From Hyphomicrobiales bacterium (GTDB taxonomy: Bacteria > Pseudomonadota > Alphaproteobacteria > Rhizobiales > Rhizobiaceae), in NCBI GenBank assembly GCA_900473045.1, contig UCKS01000005.1:1-64000 (forward strand): 64,000 nucleotides of DNA, written 5' to 3'. Position 1 is the stretch's first letter, and every line of letters starts with the position of its first letter. Shown here one piece after another: positions 35,752 to 44,026 of the stretch. Under the pieces are notes generated by a model. That model had not been told where the DNA came from, did not search any database, and saw nothing but the letters and a program-made list of their open reading frames with translations. Position numbers and translations under genes: made by a program.

Positions 35752-36831
35752 ATGAGCGAAATATTGGCAAATGGCGGCATGTCCCGCCGCAGATTTACCC
35801 AGCTGGCAGCACTGTTTCTGTCGGTCAGCCCGATCGCGCTTGGCGCGACGCGTGGCTGGGCGGCGGAAGGCGAACTCGTCTTCGTCAACTGGGGCGGCGA
35901 TGCCGGTCCGGCCTATGACAAGGCCTATGGCGCACCATTCAAGGAAGAAGCCGGCATCACGGTGAAAGAGGACGGCTCCGGTCCGACGGAAGGTGCGGTC
36001 GCAGCGCAATTCTCAAGCGGCAAGCCCGCCTGGGATATCGTCGATATCGATCCCTTCTCGGCTGAGGCGCTCGGCAAGAAGGGCATGATGGAGCCGATCG
36101 ACTATGCCATCGTCGACAAAACGAAGATGCGCGAAGGCTTCGGCTGGGAATATTCCGCTTCGACCTATTTCTTCTCCTATATTATCGCCTACGACGCCTC
36201 GAAATTCGGCGACAAGGTGCCGACCGGCATGGCCGATTTCTTCGACGTTGAAAAATTCCCCGGCAAGCGCTCGCTCTACAAATGGGGTGCCGGCATGTGG
36301 GAAGCAGCACTTCTCGCCGATGGCGTCGAGCCCGCAAAGCTCTATCCGCTCGACCTCGAACGCGCCCACAAGAAGATCGCCGCCTTCAAGGACAATGTCG
36401 TTTCCTATTGGGGTGGCGGCGCCGAAAGCCAGTCAGTTCTTCTGAACGGCGAAGCCTCGATGGCGCTGATCTGGTCAACCCGCGCCGGCCTGATCGAAAA
36501 GGATTCCGGTGGCTCGATCAAGTTCATCTGGGATCAGGGGCTGATCTCCCCGGGTGCCATGGGCGTGATCAAGGGCAATCCCGGCGGCAAGGATAACGCG
36601 ATGAAGTTCATCGCCTCGGCGCAGGACCCGAAGAAGCAGATCATCATGTTCGAGATGCTCGGCCAGGGCCCGGCAAACCCGGCTGCCGATGCGCTGCTGT
36701 CGCCCGAACAGGCGCGTCTCAGTCCGGTTGATCCGGCCAATATGTCGAAGCAGATCGCATTGGATATGGCCTGGTACGAGACGAATTACGGTCCAGCTCT
36801 GGATGAGTATACGAAGATTATTTCGGCTTAG
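35752..36831 (+). CDS. Polyamine-type ABC substrate-binding protein with Tat signal
   Basis: A 359-residue PotD-family binding protein. The N-terminus GGMSRRRFTQLAALFLSVSP is a twin-arginine signal (SRRRFTQL), so it is exported folded. The mature part begins EGELVFVNWGGDAGPAYDKA, typical of the PotD/spermidine type. GAGGAG lies before ATG 35752. In this family cationic amines and guanidino compounds are frequent ligands, which suits the neighbouring guanidino enzymes. A palindromic repeat separates it from the permease genes. Confidence 0.9.
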   Translation: MSEILANGGMSRRRFTQLAALFLSVSPIALGATRGWAAEGELVFVNWGGDAGPAYDKAYGAPFKEEAGITVKEDGSGPTEGAVAAQFSSGKPAWDIVDIDPFSAEALGKKGMMEPIDYAIVDKTKMREGFGWEYSASTYFFSYIIAYDASKFGDKVPTGMADFFDVEKFPGKRSLYKWGAGMWEAALLADGVEPAKLYPLDLERAHKKIAAFKDNVVSYWGGGAESQSVLLNGEASMALIWSTRAGLIEKDSGGSIKFIWDQGLISPGAMGVIKGNPGGKDNAMKFIASAQDPKKQIIMFEMLGQGPANPAADALLSPEQARLSPVDPANMSKQIALDMAWYETNYGPALDEYTKIISA

Positions 36832-36842
36832 CTCGGATAACT

Positions 36843-36938
36843 CCCTCCCCCTTGTGGGGAGGGTTGGGGAGCGGACTTCCTTTTCAGTTGCAAAACCCCT
36901 CCCGGCCCTTCGGGCCACCCTCCCCACAAGGGGGAGGG
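36843..36938. repeat. Palindromic repeat between binding-protein and permease genes
   Basis: A 21-bp arm (36843-36863, CCCTCCCCCTTGTGGGGAGG + G) is repeated exactly inverted at 36918-36938. A smaller GGCCCTTCGGGCC palindrome lies inside. It begins 11 bases after the stop of the binding protein and is followed 68 bases later by the first permease. It shares its core with the repeats at 24781 and 58517. Confidence 0.85.
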
Positions 36939-37006
36939 CTCGCTCCGTACCCGCTGTCACCTCCTGCACGAACCATTTGATCCCGCATCCAGAAAGGAGA
37001 GCCGCC

Positions 37007-37834
37007 ATGAAATCCGACAGACTGAAACCGGCGCTCCTGCTCGGCCCCCTCGTCCTGTTTCTCGGCCTTGCCTATCTCGTTCCGTTCCTCGGCGTCATGC
37101 AGTGGAGCGTGACGCTGCCGGAGACCGGGTTTTCGCAGTATGGCAAGGCGGTCAGCGATCCGCTGATCCAGTCGGTATTCCTGCGAACCTTCCGCATCTG
37201 CCTGATCGTCACCCTCTGCGCGGTCGCGGCCGCCTATGCGATTGCCTATGTCTGGGTGCGGGGTACGCCGGCGCAGCGGTTGGTGACGGAGCTCTGTATC
37301 CTCATTCCGTTCTGGATTTCGGTGCTGACCCGCGCCTTTGGCTGGGTGGCGCTTTTGTCCAATCGCGGGTTGATCAACACCTGGCTGCAAGCCGCCGGCA
37401 TCATTTCCGAACCCTTGACCATGGTGCGCAACGAGTTTGGCGTCGTGCTCGGCATGATGCATTTTCTCATACCGTTCGCGGTGTTTCCGATCGCATCCGC
37501 CATGCGCAGCCTGGACGAGCGGGTGTTTCTGGCTGCCCGCGGCATGGGGGCATCGCGGCTCAGGATCTTCTGGTCGATCTTCGTGCCGATGACGCTGCCG
37601 GGTATTCTCGGTGCCGGGCTAATGGTCTTCGTCTTCGCGCTCGGCTTTTTCATCACACCGGCGATCCTGGGTGGCGGCCGCAGCGTCATGATTGCTGAAC
37701 TGATCTACCTGCGCCTGTTCCAGAGCCCGGACTGGGGTCTGGGTGCTGCCATCAGCGTCATCCTCATGCTGATTGTCGGTGCTCTCCTTGTCCTGATGCT
37801 GCGGCTGGTGCGGCCGAACAAGATGCTGGGGTGA
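37007..37834 (+). CDS. ABC permease (PotB-like)
   Basis: A 275-residue inner-membrane permease with six predicted helices and the EAA-type loop LAARGMGASRLRIFWSIFVPMTLPGI. Starts MKSDRLKPALLLGPLV with AAAGGAG upstream. It is the first of two permeases; its stop is 4 bases before the next start. Confidence 0.9.
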   Translation: MKSDRLKPALLLGPLVLFLGLAYLVPFLGVMQWSVTLPETGFSQYGKAVSDPLIQSVFLRTFRICLIVTLCAVAAAYAIAYVWVRGTPAQRLVTELCILIPFWISVLTRAFGWVALLSNRGLINTWLQAAGIISEPLTMVRNEFGVVLGMMHFLIPFAVFPIASAMRSLDERVFLAARGMGASRLRIFWSIFVPMTLPGILGAGLMVFVFALGFFITPAILGGGRSVMIAELIYLRLFQSPDWGLGAAISVILMLIVGALLVLMLRLVRPNKMLG

Positions 37835-37838
37835 GCCG

Positions 37839-38645
37839 ATGTCGATGAAGCCCACGCCGATTGCCGTTTTCCTCGCCTTTACGGTGGCACTGTTCCTGCT
37901 CCTACCGCTGATTGCGGTCGTGCCGGTATCGTTCACGCCGGCGCGCTTCCTGTCGATGCCGACCGATGTCTGGTCGCTCCGGCACTATCAGGCGTTGCTC
38001 GACAATCCGGCTTGGCTGCAGAGCATCTGGCTCAGCCTGCGCATCGGCATCCTGAGCTCGGTGATCGCGACGCTGCTGGCGCTGATGTTCAGTCTTGGCA
38101 TCTGGATGTTCCGGCCCTGGTTCGGCAGCTTGCTGTTCGGCTTCGTGCTGTTGCCGATGGTGGCGCCGCCTGTCGTGTCGGCGATCACGCTCTATTTCTT
38201 CCTGACGACGCTGTCGAAGGTCAACGATGTCGTCGCCTATGATACCTGGGTGGGTGTCGCCATCGCCCATGCTGTGATGATCGCGCCGTTCGCGGTTGTC
38301 ATGGTCACTGTCGCCCTGGCGCAGGTGGACCGGCGTATCGATCTGGCTGCGCGCGGGTTTGGCGCCTCCGTCAGCCAGAGGGTGTTCAAGGTCATCCTGC
38401 CGAACATCAAGTTCGGCGTCTTTACCGCTTTCTTCCTTTCTTTCGTCCTCTCCTGGGAGGAGATCGGCGTGACGCTGTTCATCACCAGCGTCGATGCGGT
38501 TACCCTGCCGCGGATGATGTGGATGGGGTTGCGCGACAACATCGATCCAGCCATTGCAGCGATCTCGGTGATCCTGATCATTATCGTCATCACGGTCATC
38601 CTCGCAAAGACCGCAGTCACCTTCAAACTTTCCCGAAAGACCTGA
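37839..38645 (+). CDS. ABC permease (PotC-like)
   Basis: A 268-residue inner-membrane permease with an N-terminal hydrophobic helix and the EAA-loop LAARGFGASVSQRVFKVILPNI. It closes the transport operon before the decarboxylase gene, which has its own operator-like palindrome. Confidence 0.9.
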   Translation: MSMKPTPIAVFLAFTVALFLLLPLIAVVPVSFTPARFLSMPTDVWSLRHYQALLDNPAWLQSIWLSLRIGILSSVIATLLALMFSLGIWMFRPWFGSLLFGFVLLPMVAPPVVSAITLYFFLTTLSKVNDVVAYDTWVGVAIAHAVMIAPFAVVMVTVALAQVDRRIDLAARGFGASVSQRVFKVILPNIKFGVFTAFFLSFVLSWEEIGVTLFITSVDAVTLPRMMWMGLRDNIDPAIAAISVILIIIVITVILAKTAVTFKLSRKT

Positions 38646-38677
38646 GAATAAACCCGTGCGATCTTGCGCGCGGGCCA

Positions 38678-38695
38678 ATTATACAATTGTATAAT
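38678..38695. promoter_or_regulatory. Perfect 18-bp palindrome before the decarboxylase gene
   Basis: ATTATACAATTGTATAAT reads identically on both strands with no central spacer. It lies 33 bases after the permease stop and 25 bases before the decarboxylase start. AT richness and position suit an operator overlapping a promoter. The binding regulator is unknown. Confidence 0.6.
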
Positions 38696-38720
38696 AATAA
38701 AGAAGACGAGGACGATCCGC

Positions 38721-40334
38721 ATGATCAGCACCGGCATGTATCTGACGAAACTGCTCACATCCTATGGCGTCGATACCGTCTTCGGCATTCCGGGCGTTCA
38801 TACGGTCGAGCTCTATCGTGGGCTCGCCGGCAGTACGATCCGGCACGTGACGCCGCGTCATGAGCAGGGGGCGGGGTTCATGGCGGATGGGTATGCGCGG
38901 GCGACCGGCAAGCCGGGTGTCTGCTTCATTATCACCGGGCCGGGCATGACCAACATTGTTACCGCGATGGGCCAGGCCTATGGTGACAGCATCCCGATGC
39001 TGGTGATCTCGACGGTCAATGCCCATGGCCGGATGGGCTCGGGCGAGGGCTGGCTGCACGAACTGCCAAACCAGCAGGCGCTGGTGAGTGGCGTCTCTGC
39101 TTTCAGTTGCACCGTCAACCGGCCGGAGGACCTGGCGCCGGCTTTGGCGCGCGCGTTTGCCATCTTCGACAGTGCGCGGCCGCGGCCAGTGCATATCGAG
39201 CTGCCGATTAATGTCATGCTGGCTTCGGCGGATCACTTGGCCGTGCCGGAAAAGCCGGTGCGCCTGTCGCGGCCGGCCGGTGACGCCTGCGCATTGAGGG
39301 CAGCGGCAACATTGCTGGACGGTGCGAAGGCACCGGTCATCCTGGCGGGCGGCGGCGCCATAGGTGCGGCAGCGCAAATCCGCGTGCTGGCGGAAAGGCT
39401 CGATGCGCCGGTGGTGATGACCACCAATGGCCGGGGCATCCTGCCGTCGGGGCATACGCTGGCGGTCAACCTTTCGGCCAGCATGCCGGCCACCCGCGCG
39501 CTGATCGAGGCAGCTGACGTGGTGCTCGGGATCGGTACTGAGCTCGGGCCGACCGACTACGATTTTTATGAGGACGGGTTCTTTTCCATTCCCGGAGCTT
39601 TTATCCGCATCGATATCGATCCGGCGCAGGTGATGCGGACGCGCGCACCGGAGATCGGCATCGTCGGTGATGCGGGGGCATGCGCGGCGAGCCTGCTGGA
39701 TTTGGTCTCAGTGGGATCGCGGGACGGTGCGGCCCAGGCCGCACAGGTGGAAACGCTCGTCCATCGCGACGTTCCAGCCGCCATGCTCGACGACCTGATC
39801 ATTCTCGAAACGATCCGCGATACACTGCCGGACGTGCTGATTGCCGGGGATTCGACCCAGCTCGTTTATGCCGGCAATACGGCCTACGAGGCGGCCTCGC
39901 CGGGCTCCTATTTCAACTCGGCGACCGGTTACGGCACGCTCGGCTATGGCCTTCCGGCAGGCATCGGCGCCAAGATCGGACGGCCGGAGCGGCGGGTCGT
40001 GGTGCTCGCTGGAGACGGCGGTCTGCAGTTCTCGCTGGCCGAGCTTGCCACGGCAATGGAGGCAAGGGCGCCTGTCATCCTGATGCTGCACGACAATGGC
40101 GGCTATGGAGAAATCAAGTCCTATATGGTGTCGAAGAACATCCCGCCGCTCGGCGTCGATCTGCACACGCCGGATTTCATCGCCATCGGCCGCGCCTATG
40201 GCTGGCATGCGGAACGGCTGGACAGTTTTGAAGCCTTGAAACCGGCGCTTGAGGCGGCGCAGGCCAGGAACCTTCCCACCATGCTGGTGTTCGGCGACGC
40301 CTTTCGCGCGCAGGCAGCAGGCGGCGAACGTTAA
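38721..40334 (+). CDS. Thiamine-diphosphate decarboxylase (AruI-like)
   Basis: A 537-residue ThDP enzyme with the three-domain acetolactate-synthase layout: N-terminal VDTVFGIPGVHTVELYRGLA with the conserved RHEQGAGFMADGYAR glutamate, a central FAD-like domain (APVILAGGGAIG), and C-terminal GDGGLQFSLAELATAMEARAPVILMLHDNGGYGEIK ThDP motif. The start has GAGGACG upstream. It is closest to the type annotated as 5-guanidino-2-oxopentanoate decarboxylase (AruI of the arginine transaminase route), making 4-guanidinobutyraldehyde from 2-ketoarginine. Its place after a polyamine-type importer and near guanidino hydrolases supports this. No transaminase is seen nearby. A true acetolactate synthase would normally have a small-subunit gene, absent here. 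Confidence 0.75.
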   Translation: MISTGMYLTKLLTSYGVDTVFGIPGVHTVELYRGLAGSTIRHVTPRHEQGAGFMADGYARATGKPGVCFIITGPGMTNIVTAMGQAYGDSIPMLVISTVNAHGRMGSGEGWLHELPNQQALVSGVSAFSCTVNRPEDLAPALARAFAIFDSARPRPVHIELPINVMLASADHLAVPEKPVRLSRPAGDACALRAAATLLDGAKAPVILAGGGAIGAAAQIRVLAERLDAPVVMTTNGRGILPSGHTLAVNLSASMPATRALIEAADVVLGIGTELGPTDYDFYEDGFFSIPGAFIRIDIDPAQVMRTRAPEIGIVGDAGACAASLLDLVSVGSRDGAAQAAQVETLVHRDVPAAMLDDLIILETIRDTLPDVLIAGDSTQLVYAGNTAYEAASPGSYFNSATGYGTLGYGLPAGIGAKIGRPERRVVVLAGDGGLQFSLAELATAMEARAPVILMLHDNGGYGEIKSYMVSKNIPPLGVDLHTPDFIAIGRAYGWHAERLDSFEALKPALEAAQARNLPTMLVFGDAFRAQAAGGER

Positions 40335-40347
40335 CCGGACACGCCGT

Positions 40348-41556
40348 TCACGCGGCAGGCTGCACCCGGGCACGCGACATCGCGGCGTAGCCGCCTGATG
40401 TCAAAAGGATGATGACGCAGACATAGATATCCGCAGTCATGGTCAGCCCGACGGCACGCGACAGGAATCCGGCGAGGATGGCAGGAATGCTGAAGGCGAG
40501 ATAACTCTGGACATAATAGGCTGACAACAGCCCGGCGCGCTCCTCCGGCTTGGCCAGCGGCATGATCGTGCTGACCGCGCCGAGGAAGCAGGAGCCGAAA
40601 CCGGTGCCGGCGACGATCGTGCCGGAAAATAGCAGTGCCACGAGACCGGTATGGACGCCGGCGACGACGATCAGCAGGCCGGCCATCATCGTGAAGACGC
40701 CAAGCGTCAGGTTGGCGCGTGCCGGCTTCTGGCGCCGGAAGAAGACAGCGAGTGCGCCGCTCAGCGTAAGGGCCGCAACGGTCAGGCCGCCGGTCATCGG
40801 CGAATGATTGCCGGTGGCGGCACCCACGAGCGACGGCATCAGCGAGAGGTAGAAACCACCGAGCGACCAGATCGAAATATTGATCGGGGTGATCGCCATC
40901 AGCGACGAGCGGACCTGCGGCGGCACGCCGACATGCGGGCGTAGCGATGCCAGTGCGCCGGGCTTGGAGACCGCCGTTTCGGGAACGCTCCAGACGAAGA
41001 CGGCCTGCGCCAGCAGGGTTGCGAAGAGGACGAGATAGACCAGGCGCATCGGGTCGGGCGCAAACTGGACGAGCGCGCCGGCACCCAACGCACCGGCTGC
41101 CATGCCGAGCAACGGTGAAATGCTGTTAACGATCGGGCCTGTTACCTTGTTGGCATCGACCAGTGCTGCGCCGATGGCGCCGCTGGCAGCACCCGTGGCG
41201 ATGCCCTGGACGATGCGGGCGGCGATCAGCCAGGAGGGACTACCTGCCAGCATGAACAGCAGCATGGAGGCGGCCTGCAGCAGGATGGCGGCGAAGATGA
41301 CGGGGCGCCGGCCGATATGATCGGACAGGGAACCGACGATCAAAAGCGTCGTCAGCAGGCTGAAGGCATAGACGCTGAAGATGAAGGTGAGCAGGATCGG
41401 CGAGAAGTGCCAGTTCTCCTGATAGAGATGATAAAGCGGCGTCGGTGCTGCGGATGCGGCGAGGAACGTGACCAGCGTCGTCGCATGGAAGCCTAGGGCC
41501 CAGCGCCGTTTGGCGGGTGAGAGGCTGCCGGAAACAGGTTCACTTTTGCTCGACAT
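40348..41556 (-). CDS. MFS drug/metabolite efflux transporter
   Basis: A 402-residue major-facilitator protein with 12 predicted helices. The A motif appears as GSLSDHIGRRPVIFAAI after helix 2 and LFMLAGSPSWLIAARIVQGIATG marks helices 3-4. It is divergent from a TetR gene over an intergenic region with two palindromes, the classic regulator-pump arrangement. It converges with the decarboxylase gene (13-base gap), but regulation points to the TetR gene instead. Confidence 0.9.
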   Translation of the reverse strand: MSSKSEPVSGSLSPAKRRWALGFHATTLVTFLAASAAPTPLYHLYQENWHFSPILLTFIFSVYAFSLLTTLLIVGSLSDHIGRRPVIFAAILLQAASMLLFMLAGSPSWLIAARIVQGIATGAASGAIGAALVDANKVTGPIVNSISPLLGMAAGALGAGALVQFAPDPMRLVYLVLFATLLAQAVFVWSVPETAVSKPGALASLRPHVGVPPQVRSSLMAITPINISIWSLGGFYLSLMPSLVGAATGNHSPMTGGLTVAALTLSGALAVFFRRQKPARANLTLGVFTMMAGLLIVVAGVHTGLVALLFSGTIVAGTGFGSCFLGAVSTIMPLAKPEERAGLLSAYYVQSYLAFSIPAILAGFLSRAVGLTMTADIYVCVIILLTSGGYAAMSRARVQPAA

Positions 41557-41574
41557 GGCGCTATTGTCCCTAAA

Positions 41575-41636
41575 AGCTAAAATATTGCGTTAGCTCTTGT
41601 AGCGTGAGGCAGGCCTAAAAGCAAATTATTTGCTTT
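41575..41636. promoter_or_regulatory. Two operator palindromes for the MFS/TetR pair
   Basis: AAAGCAAAT and ATTTGCTTT flank one T (41618-41636), a perfect 9+1+9 palindrome. A second inverted repeat has AGCTAA at 41575-41580 and TTAGCT at 41590-41595. They lie between the divergent MFS and TetR starts and would let TetR repress both. Confidence 0.7.
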
Positions 41637-41667
41637 AGTGGCTGCGTTCGATGGGCGGAAAGCGACG

Positions 41668-42243
41668 ATGGCGCCGATGAACATACGGGAAAACATCCGG
41701 CCGGGCGGGCGCAGCGCCCGCGTGCAGGCCTCGGTGCACAAGGCGGTGCGCGGCCTCCTGTCGACCATGGACCGGAGCGACGTGACGATCCCGCTGATTG
41801 CCACGCAGGCTGGCGTGACGCCGTCAACGATCTACCGGCGCTGGGGCGACTTGCAGGAGCTGCTGGCCGACGTGGCCGTCGAGCGGCTGCGTCCGGATGC
41901 GCCGCCGAAGGATACCGGATCGGCGCACACCGACCTTGCGCAATGGGCCGAGCAATATGCCGATGAAATGGCCTCCGGGCCGGGCCGGGCGATGATCCGC
42001 GACGTGCTCGCCAGCGTTGGCGCGGATACGCGCAACGCCGGAAAATGCTGCGGTTACACGCGTGAGCAACTGCAGGTGATCGCTGACCGTGCGCGCGAGC
42101 GCGGCGAGGCGTTTCCGGATGTGGAAACGGTGATCGACACGCTCGTCGCCCCGATCATGTACCGCATTCTCTTCGACGACGTGGCGCCAACTTCCGAGAA
42201 GGTTTTGGCTTTGGTCGAGTGTTTGATGTCGCCGCAGCGGTAG
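41668..42243 (+). CDS. TetR-family regulator of the MFS pump
   Basis: This protein of about 191 residues has the TetR HTH at the N-terminus (VTIPLIATQAGVTPSTIYRRWGDLQELLADVA) and a C-terminal domain of the TetR_C group. GGAAAG lies upstream of ATG 41668; GTG 41638 and ATG 41677 are alternatives. It is divergent from the MFS gene and shares operators with it. Confidence 0.87.
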   Translation: MAPMNIRENIRPGGRSARVQASVHKAVRGLLSTMDRSDVTIPLIATQAGVTPSTIYRRWGDLQELLADVAVERLRPDAPPKDTGSAHTDLAQWAEQYADEMASGPGRAMIRDVLASVGADTRNAGKCCGYTREQLQVIADRARERGEAFPDVETVIDTLVAPIMYRILFDDVAPTSEKVLALVECLMSPQR

Positions 42244-42351
42244 GCGCGTGAACCGAGTGCCGATCTATTGACAGAATCTATAGGGAATTGCCGCTAGGGT
42301 TGTGACTTTGCCGGGGCGGTATTGTGTCGCCCGAGGCGAGCGGGAGCGCCG

Positions 42352-42954
42352 ATGCTGCACGGTAGAATAGATGGAAAGGCGGCCATACCGGCGCGTGATG
42401 GGCGAACGATCGCGCGCATCGTCCGGGTCAATCATGCTGGAGAATTCGGCGCGATCCGGATCTATTCGGCGCAGATTGTGGTTTCGAGATGGTTCTGGCC
42501 TGATTGTGTCCCGGCGCTCGTCGATATGCTCGAGGATGAAAGGCGTCATTGCGACCTGCTTTTCGATGCCATGCCGGAGCGGAAATCGCGGCCGTGCCGG
42601 GTGATGCGTTTCTGGAGCTATGGTGGCTGGCTCCTCGGGTTTCTGACGGCGCTGCTTGGGCGTCAGGGCATATGGGCCTGTACGGCTGCTGTCGAGGCGG
42701 TGGTGCATCGGCATCTCGACGACCAGCTGCATTTCCTGAAAGGGCGCGATCCCGACTTGAGTGACATCATCCTGTCCATTCGCGACGAGGAAATCGCGCA
42801 CCTGCGCCATGCCGAAGAACGGTTGGTGTCGCGGAGCGTCGCTTTTGTTGCGCTGAGGGGTATAATCTCCTTAGCGACGGACACCCTGATCTGGTTGTCG
42901 ACCTGGGGGGATTCGACACGGATGGCGCGGGCTTTGGAGGCTGACGGCCGGTAA
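42352..42954 (+). CDS. Coq7-family demethoxyubiquinone hydroxylase
   Basis: This diiron protein of about 200 residues has the Coq7 ligands in order: RVNHAGEFGAIRIY (E), LEDERRHCDLL (E..H), AVEAVVHRHLDDQL (E) and IRDEEIAHLRHAE (E..H). The family hydroxylates the ring at C6 in ubiquinone synthesis and is membrane-associated. No ubiquinone genes are adjacent, so it is isolated. Start ATG 42352 (MLHGRID) is chosen; an in-frame extension from 42322 is unlikely. Confidence 0.85.
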   Translation: MLHGRIDGKAAIPARDGRTIARIVRVNHAGEFGAIRIYSAQIVVSRWFWPDCVPALVDMLEDERRHCDLLFDAMPERKSRPCRVMRFWSYGGWLLGFLTALLGRQGIWACTAAVEAVVHRHLDDQLHFLKGRDPDLSDIILSIRDEEIAHLRHAEERLVSRSVAFVALRGIISLATDTLIWLSTWGDSTRMARALEADGR

Positions 42955-43048
42955 CGTCACCCGGCTTATGGCGCGTCGGCAGACCACCGCATCTTGAAGT
43001 CGGCCACCCGATGTAATACCTTTGTAAAAACATTCCTTACCGAGGTGC

Positions 43049-43285
43049 ATGATGAGCGCGACAGTGACGACGAAGGGGCAGGTGACCATTCCGAAGCCGG
43101 TACGGGATTTTCTCGGCATCGTGCCAGGGACGCGGGTGGATTTTCAGCGTGCCGCCGACGGCAGCGTCGTGCTGACACGCGCCGATGAAAAACGCCCGGC
43201 CAGCCGCTTCAGCAAGCTGCGCGGCCATGCCGGCAAGGGTTTGAGCACCGATGCCATCATGGCGCTGACGCGCGGTGACGAGTGA
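43049..43285 (+). CDS. AbrB-type antitoxin (VapB-like)
   Basis: A 78-residue SpoVT/AbrB antitoxin: SATVTTKGQVTIPKPVRDFLGIVPGTRVDFQ is the DNA-binding domain and the C-terminal half is charged. ATG 43049 is directly followed by a second ATG at 43052. Its stop overlaps the toxin start as GTGA. The pair likely autoregulates. Confidence 0.9.
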   Translation: MMSATVTTKGQVTIPKPVRDFLGIVPGTRVDFQRAADGSVVLTRADEKRPASRFSKLRGHAGKGLSTDAIMALTRGDE

Positions 43286-43686
43286 CGCTGATCGATACCA
43301 ATGTCCTGCTCGACGTGGTGACCGACGATCCGAACTGGTCTGACTGGTCGATCGAACAGCTCGAAGCCGCCGCCCTGCGCGGCCCGCTTCTGATCAACGA
43401 TGTCGTCTATGCCGAACTGGCGGTGCGTTACGAGCGGATCGAGCGGCTGGAGGCGTTTCTCTCAGAGGCCGGCATCGAGATCGCGGCGATGCCGCGTGCG
43501 GGGTTGTTCCTGGTCGGCAAGGTCTTCCAGAAATACCGCAAGGCGGGTGGATCACGTGCCGGCGTGCTGCCGGATTTTTTCATTGGCGCGCATGCGGCTG
43601 TCGACCGGCTGGAGCTTTTGACCAGGGATAAGGCGCGGTATCGGACCTATTTTCCGACGGTGGTGCTGATTACGCCGGATCGGTAG
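43282..43686 (+). CDS. PIN-domain toxin (VapC-like)
   Basis: A 134-residue PIN-domain ribonuclease: N-terminal LIDTNVLLDVVTDDP (first acid), VVYAELAVRYERIERLEAF, and VLPDFFIGAHAAVDRLELLTRDKARY with the C-terminal acids. The start is GTG 43282, overlapping the antitoxin stop. VapC enzymes cut specific RNAs. Confidence 0.9.
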   Translation: MTLIDTNVLLDVVTDDPNWSDWSIEQLEAAALRGPLLINDVVYAELAVRYERIERLEAFLSEAGIEIAAMPRAGLFLVGKVFQKYRKAGGSRAGVLPDFFIGAHAAVDRLELLTRDKARYRTYFPTVVLITPDR

Positions 43687-43805
43687 GGGTGTGGGATTGT
43701 GGCCAGGATAGCGCCCCACCGAACAAGCCGTTCGGAGTTTGACGATCGTCGAAAGCGCCACACCTTGACGCGAATTGTTTCCCGTTTTTGGTACGCTTCT
43801 GTTCG

Positions 43806-43942
43806 CCGTCATCCCGGACTTGTTCCGGGATCCAGCCACGGCGCGTCTGCGCCGTGAACAGACTTAACCCAACGTAAAAACAGTTCTTTCACCGCGCGGA
43901 CGCGCGGTGGCTGGATGCCTGTGACAAGCACAGGCATGACGG
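43806..43942. repeat. RIME-like intergenic palindromic repeat
   Basis: Same class as 481-598: begins CCGTCATCCCGG and ends ATGACGG, with inner palindromes CCCGGACTTGTTCCGGG, CACGGCGCGTCTGCGCCGTG and CACCGCGCGGACGCGCGGTG, plus GCCTGTGACAAGCACAGGC. It lies between the VapC-type gene and the RND operon. Confidence 0.8.
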
Positions 43943-44026
43943 AGGAGAGTTTGGCAATACCCCTCAAAGGAGCCACTGGCTATCCATCATCGAAAAGCTA
44001 GGCAATCTCCCCCGGCCTATTACTCT

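Noticed and set aside
38721-40334. Acetolactate synthase large subunit
   Set aside because: No small regulatory subunit gene follows, and context is amine transport. The fold is shared, so AruI-like decarboxylase is favoured, not proven.
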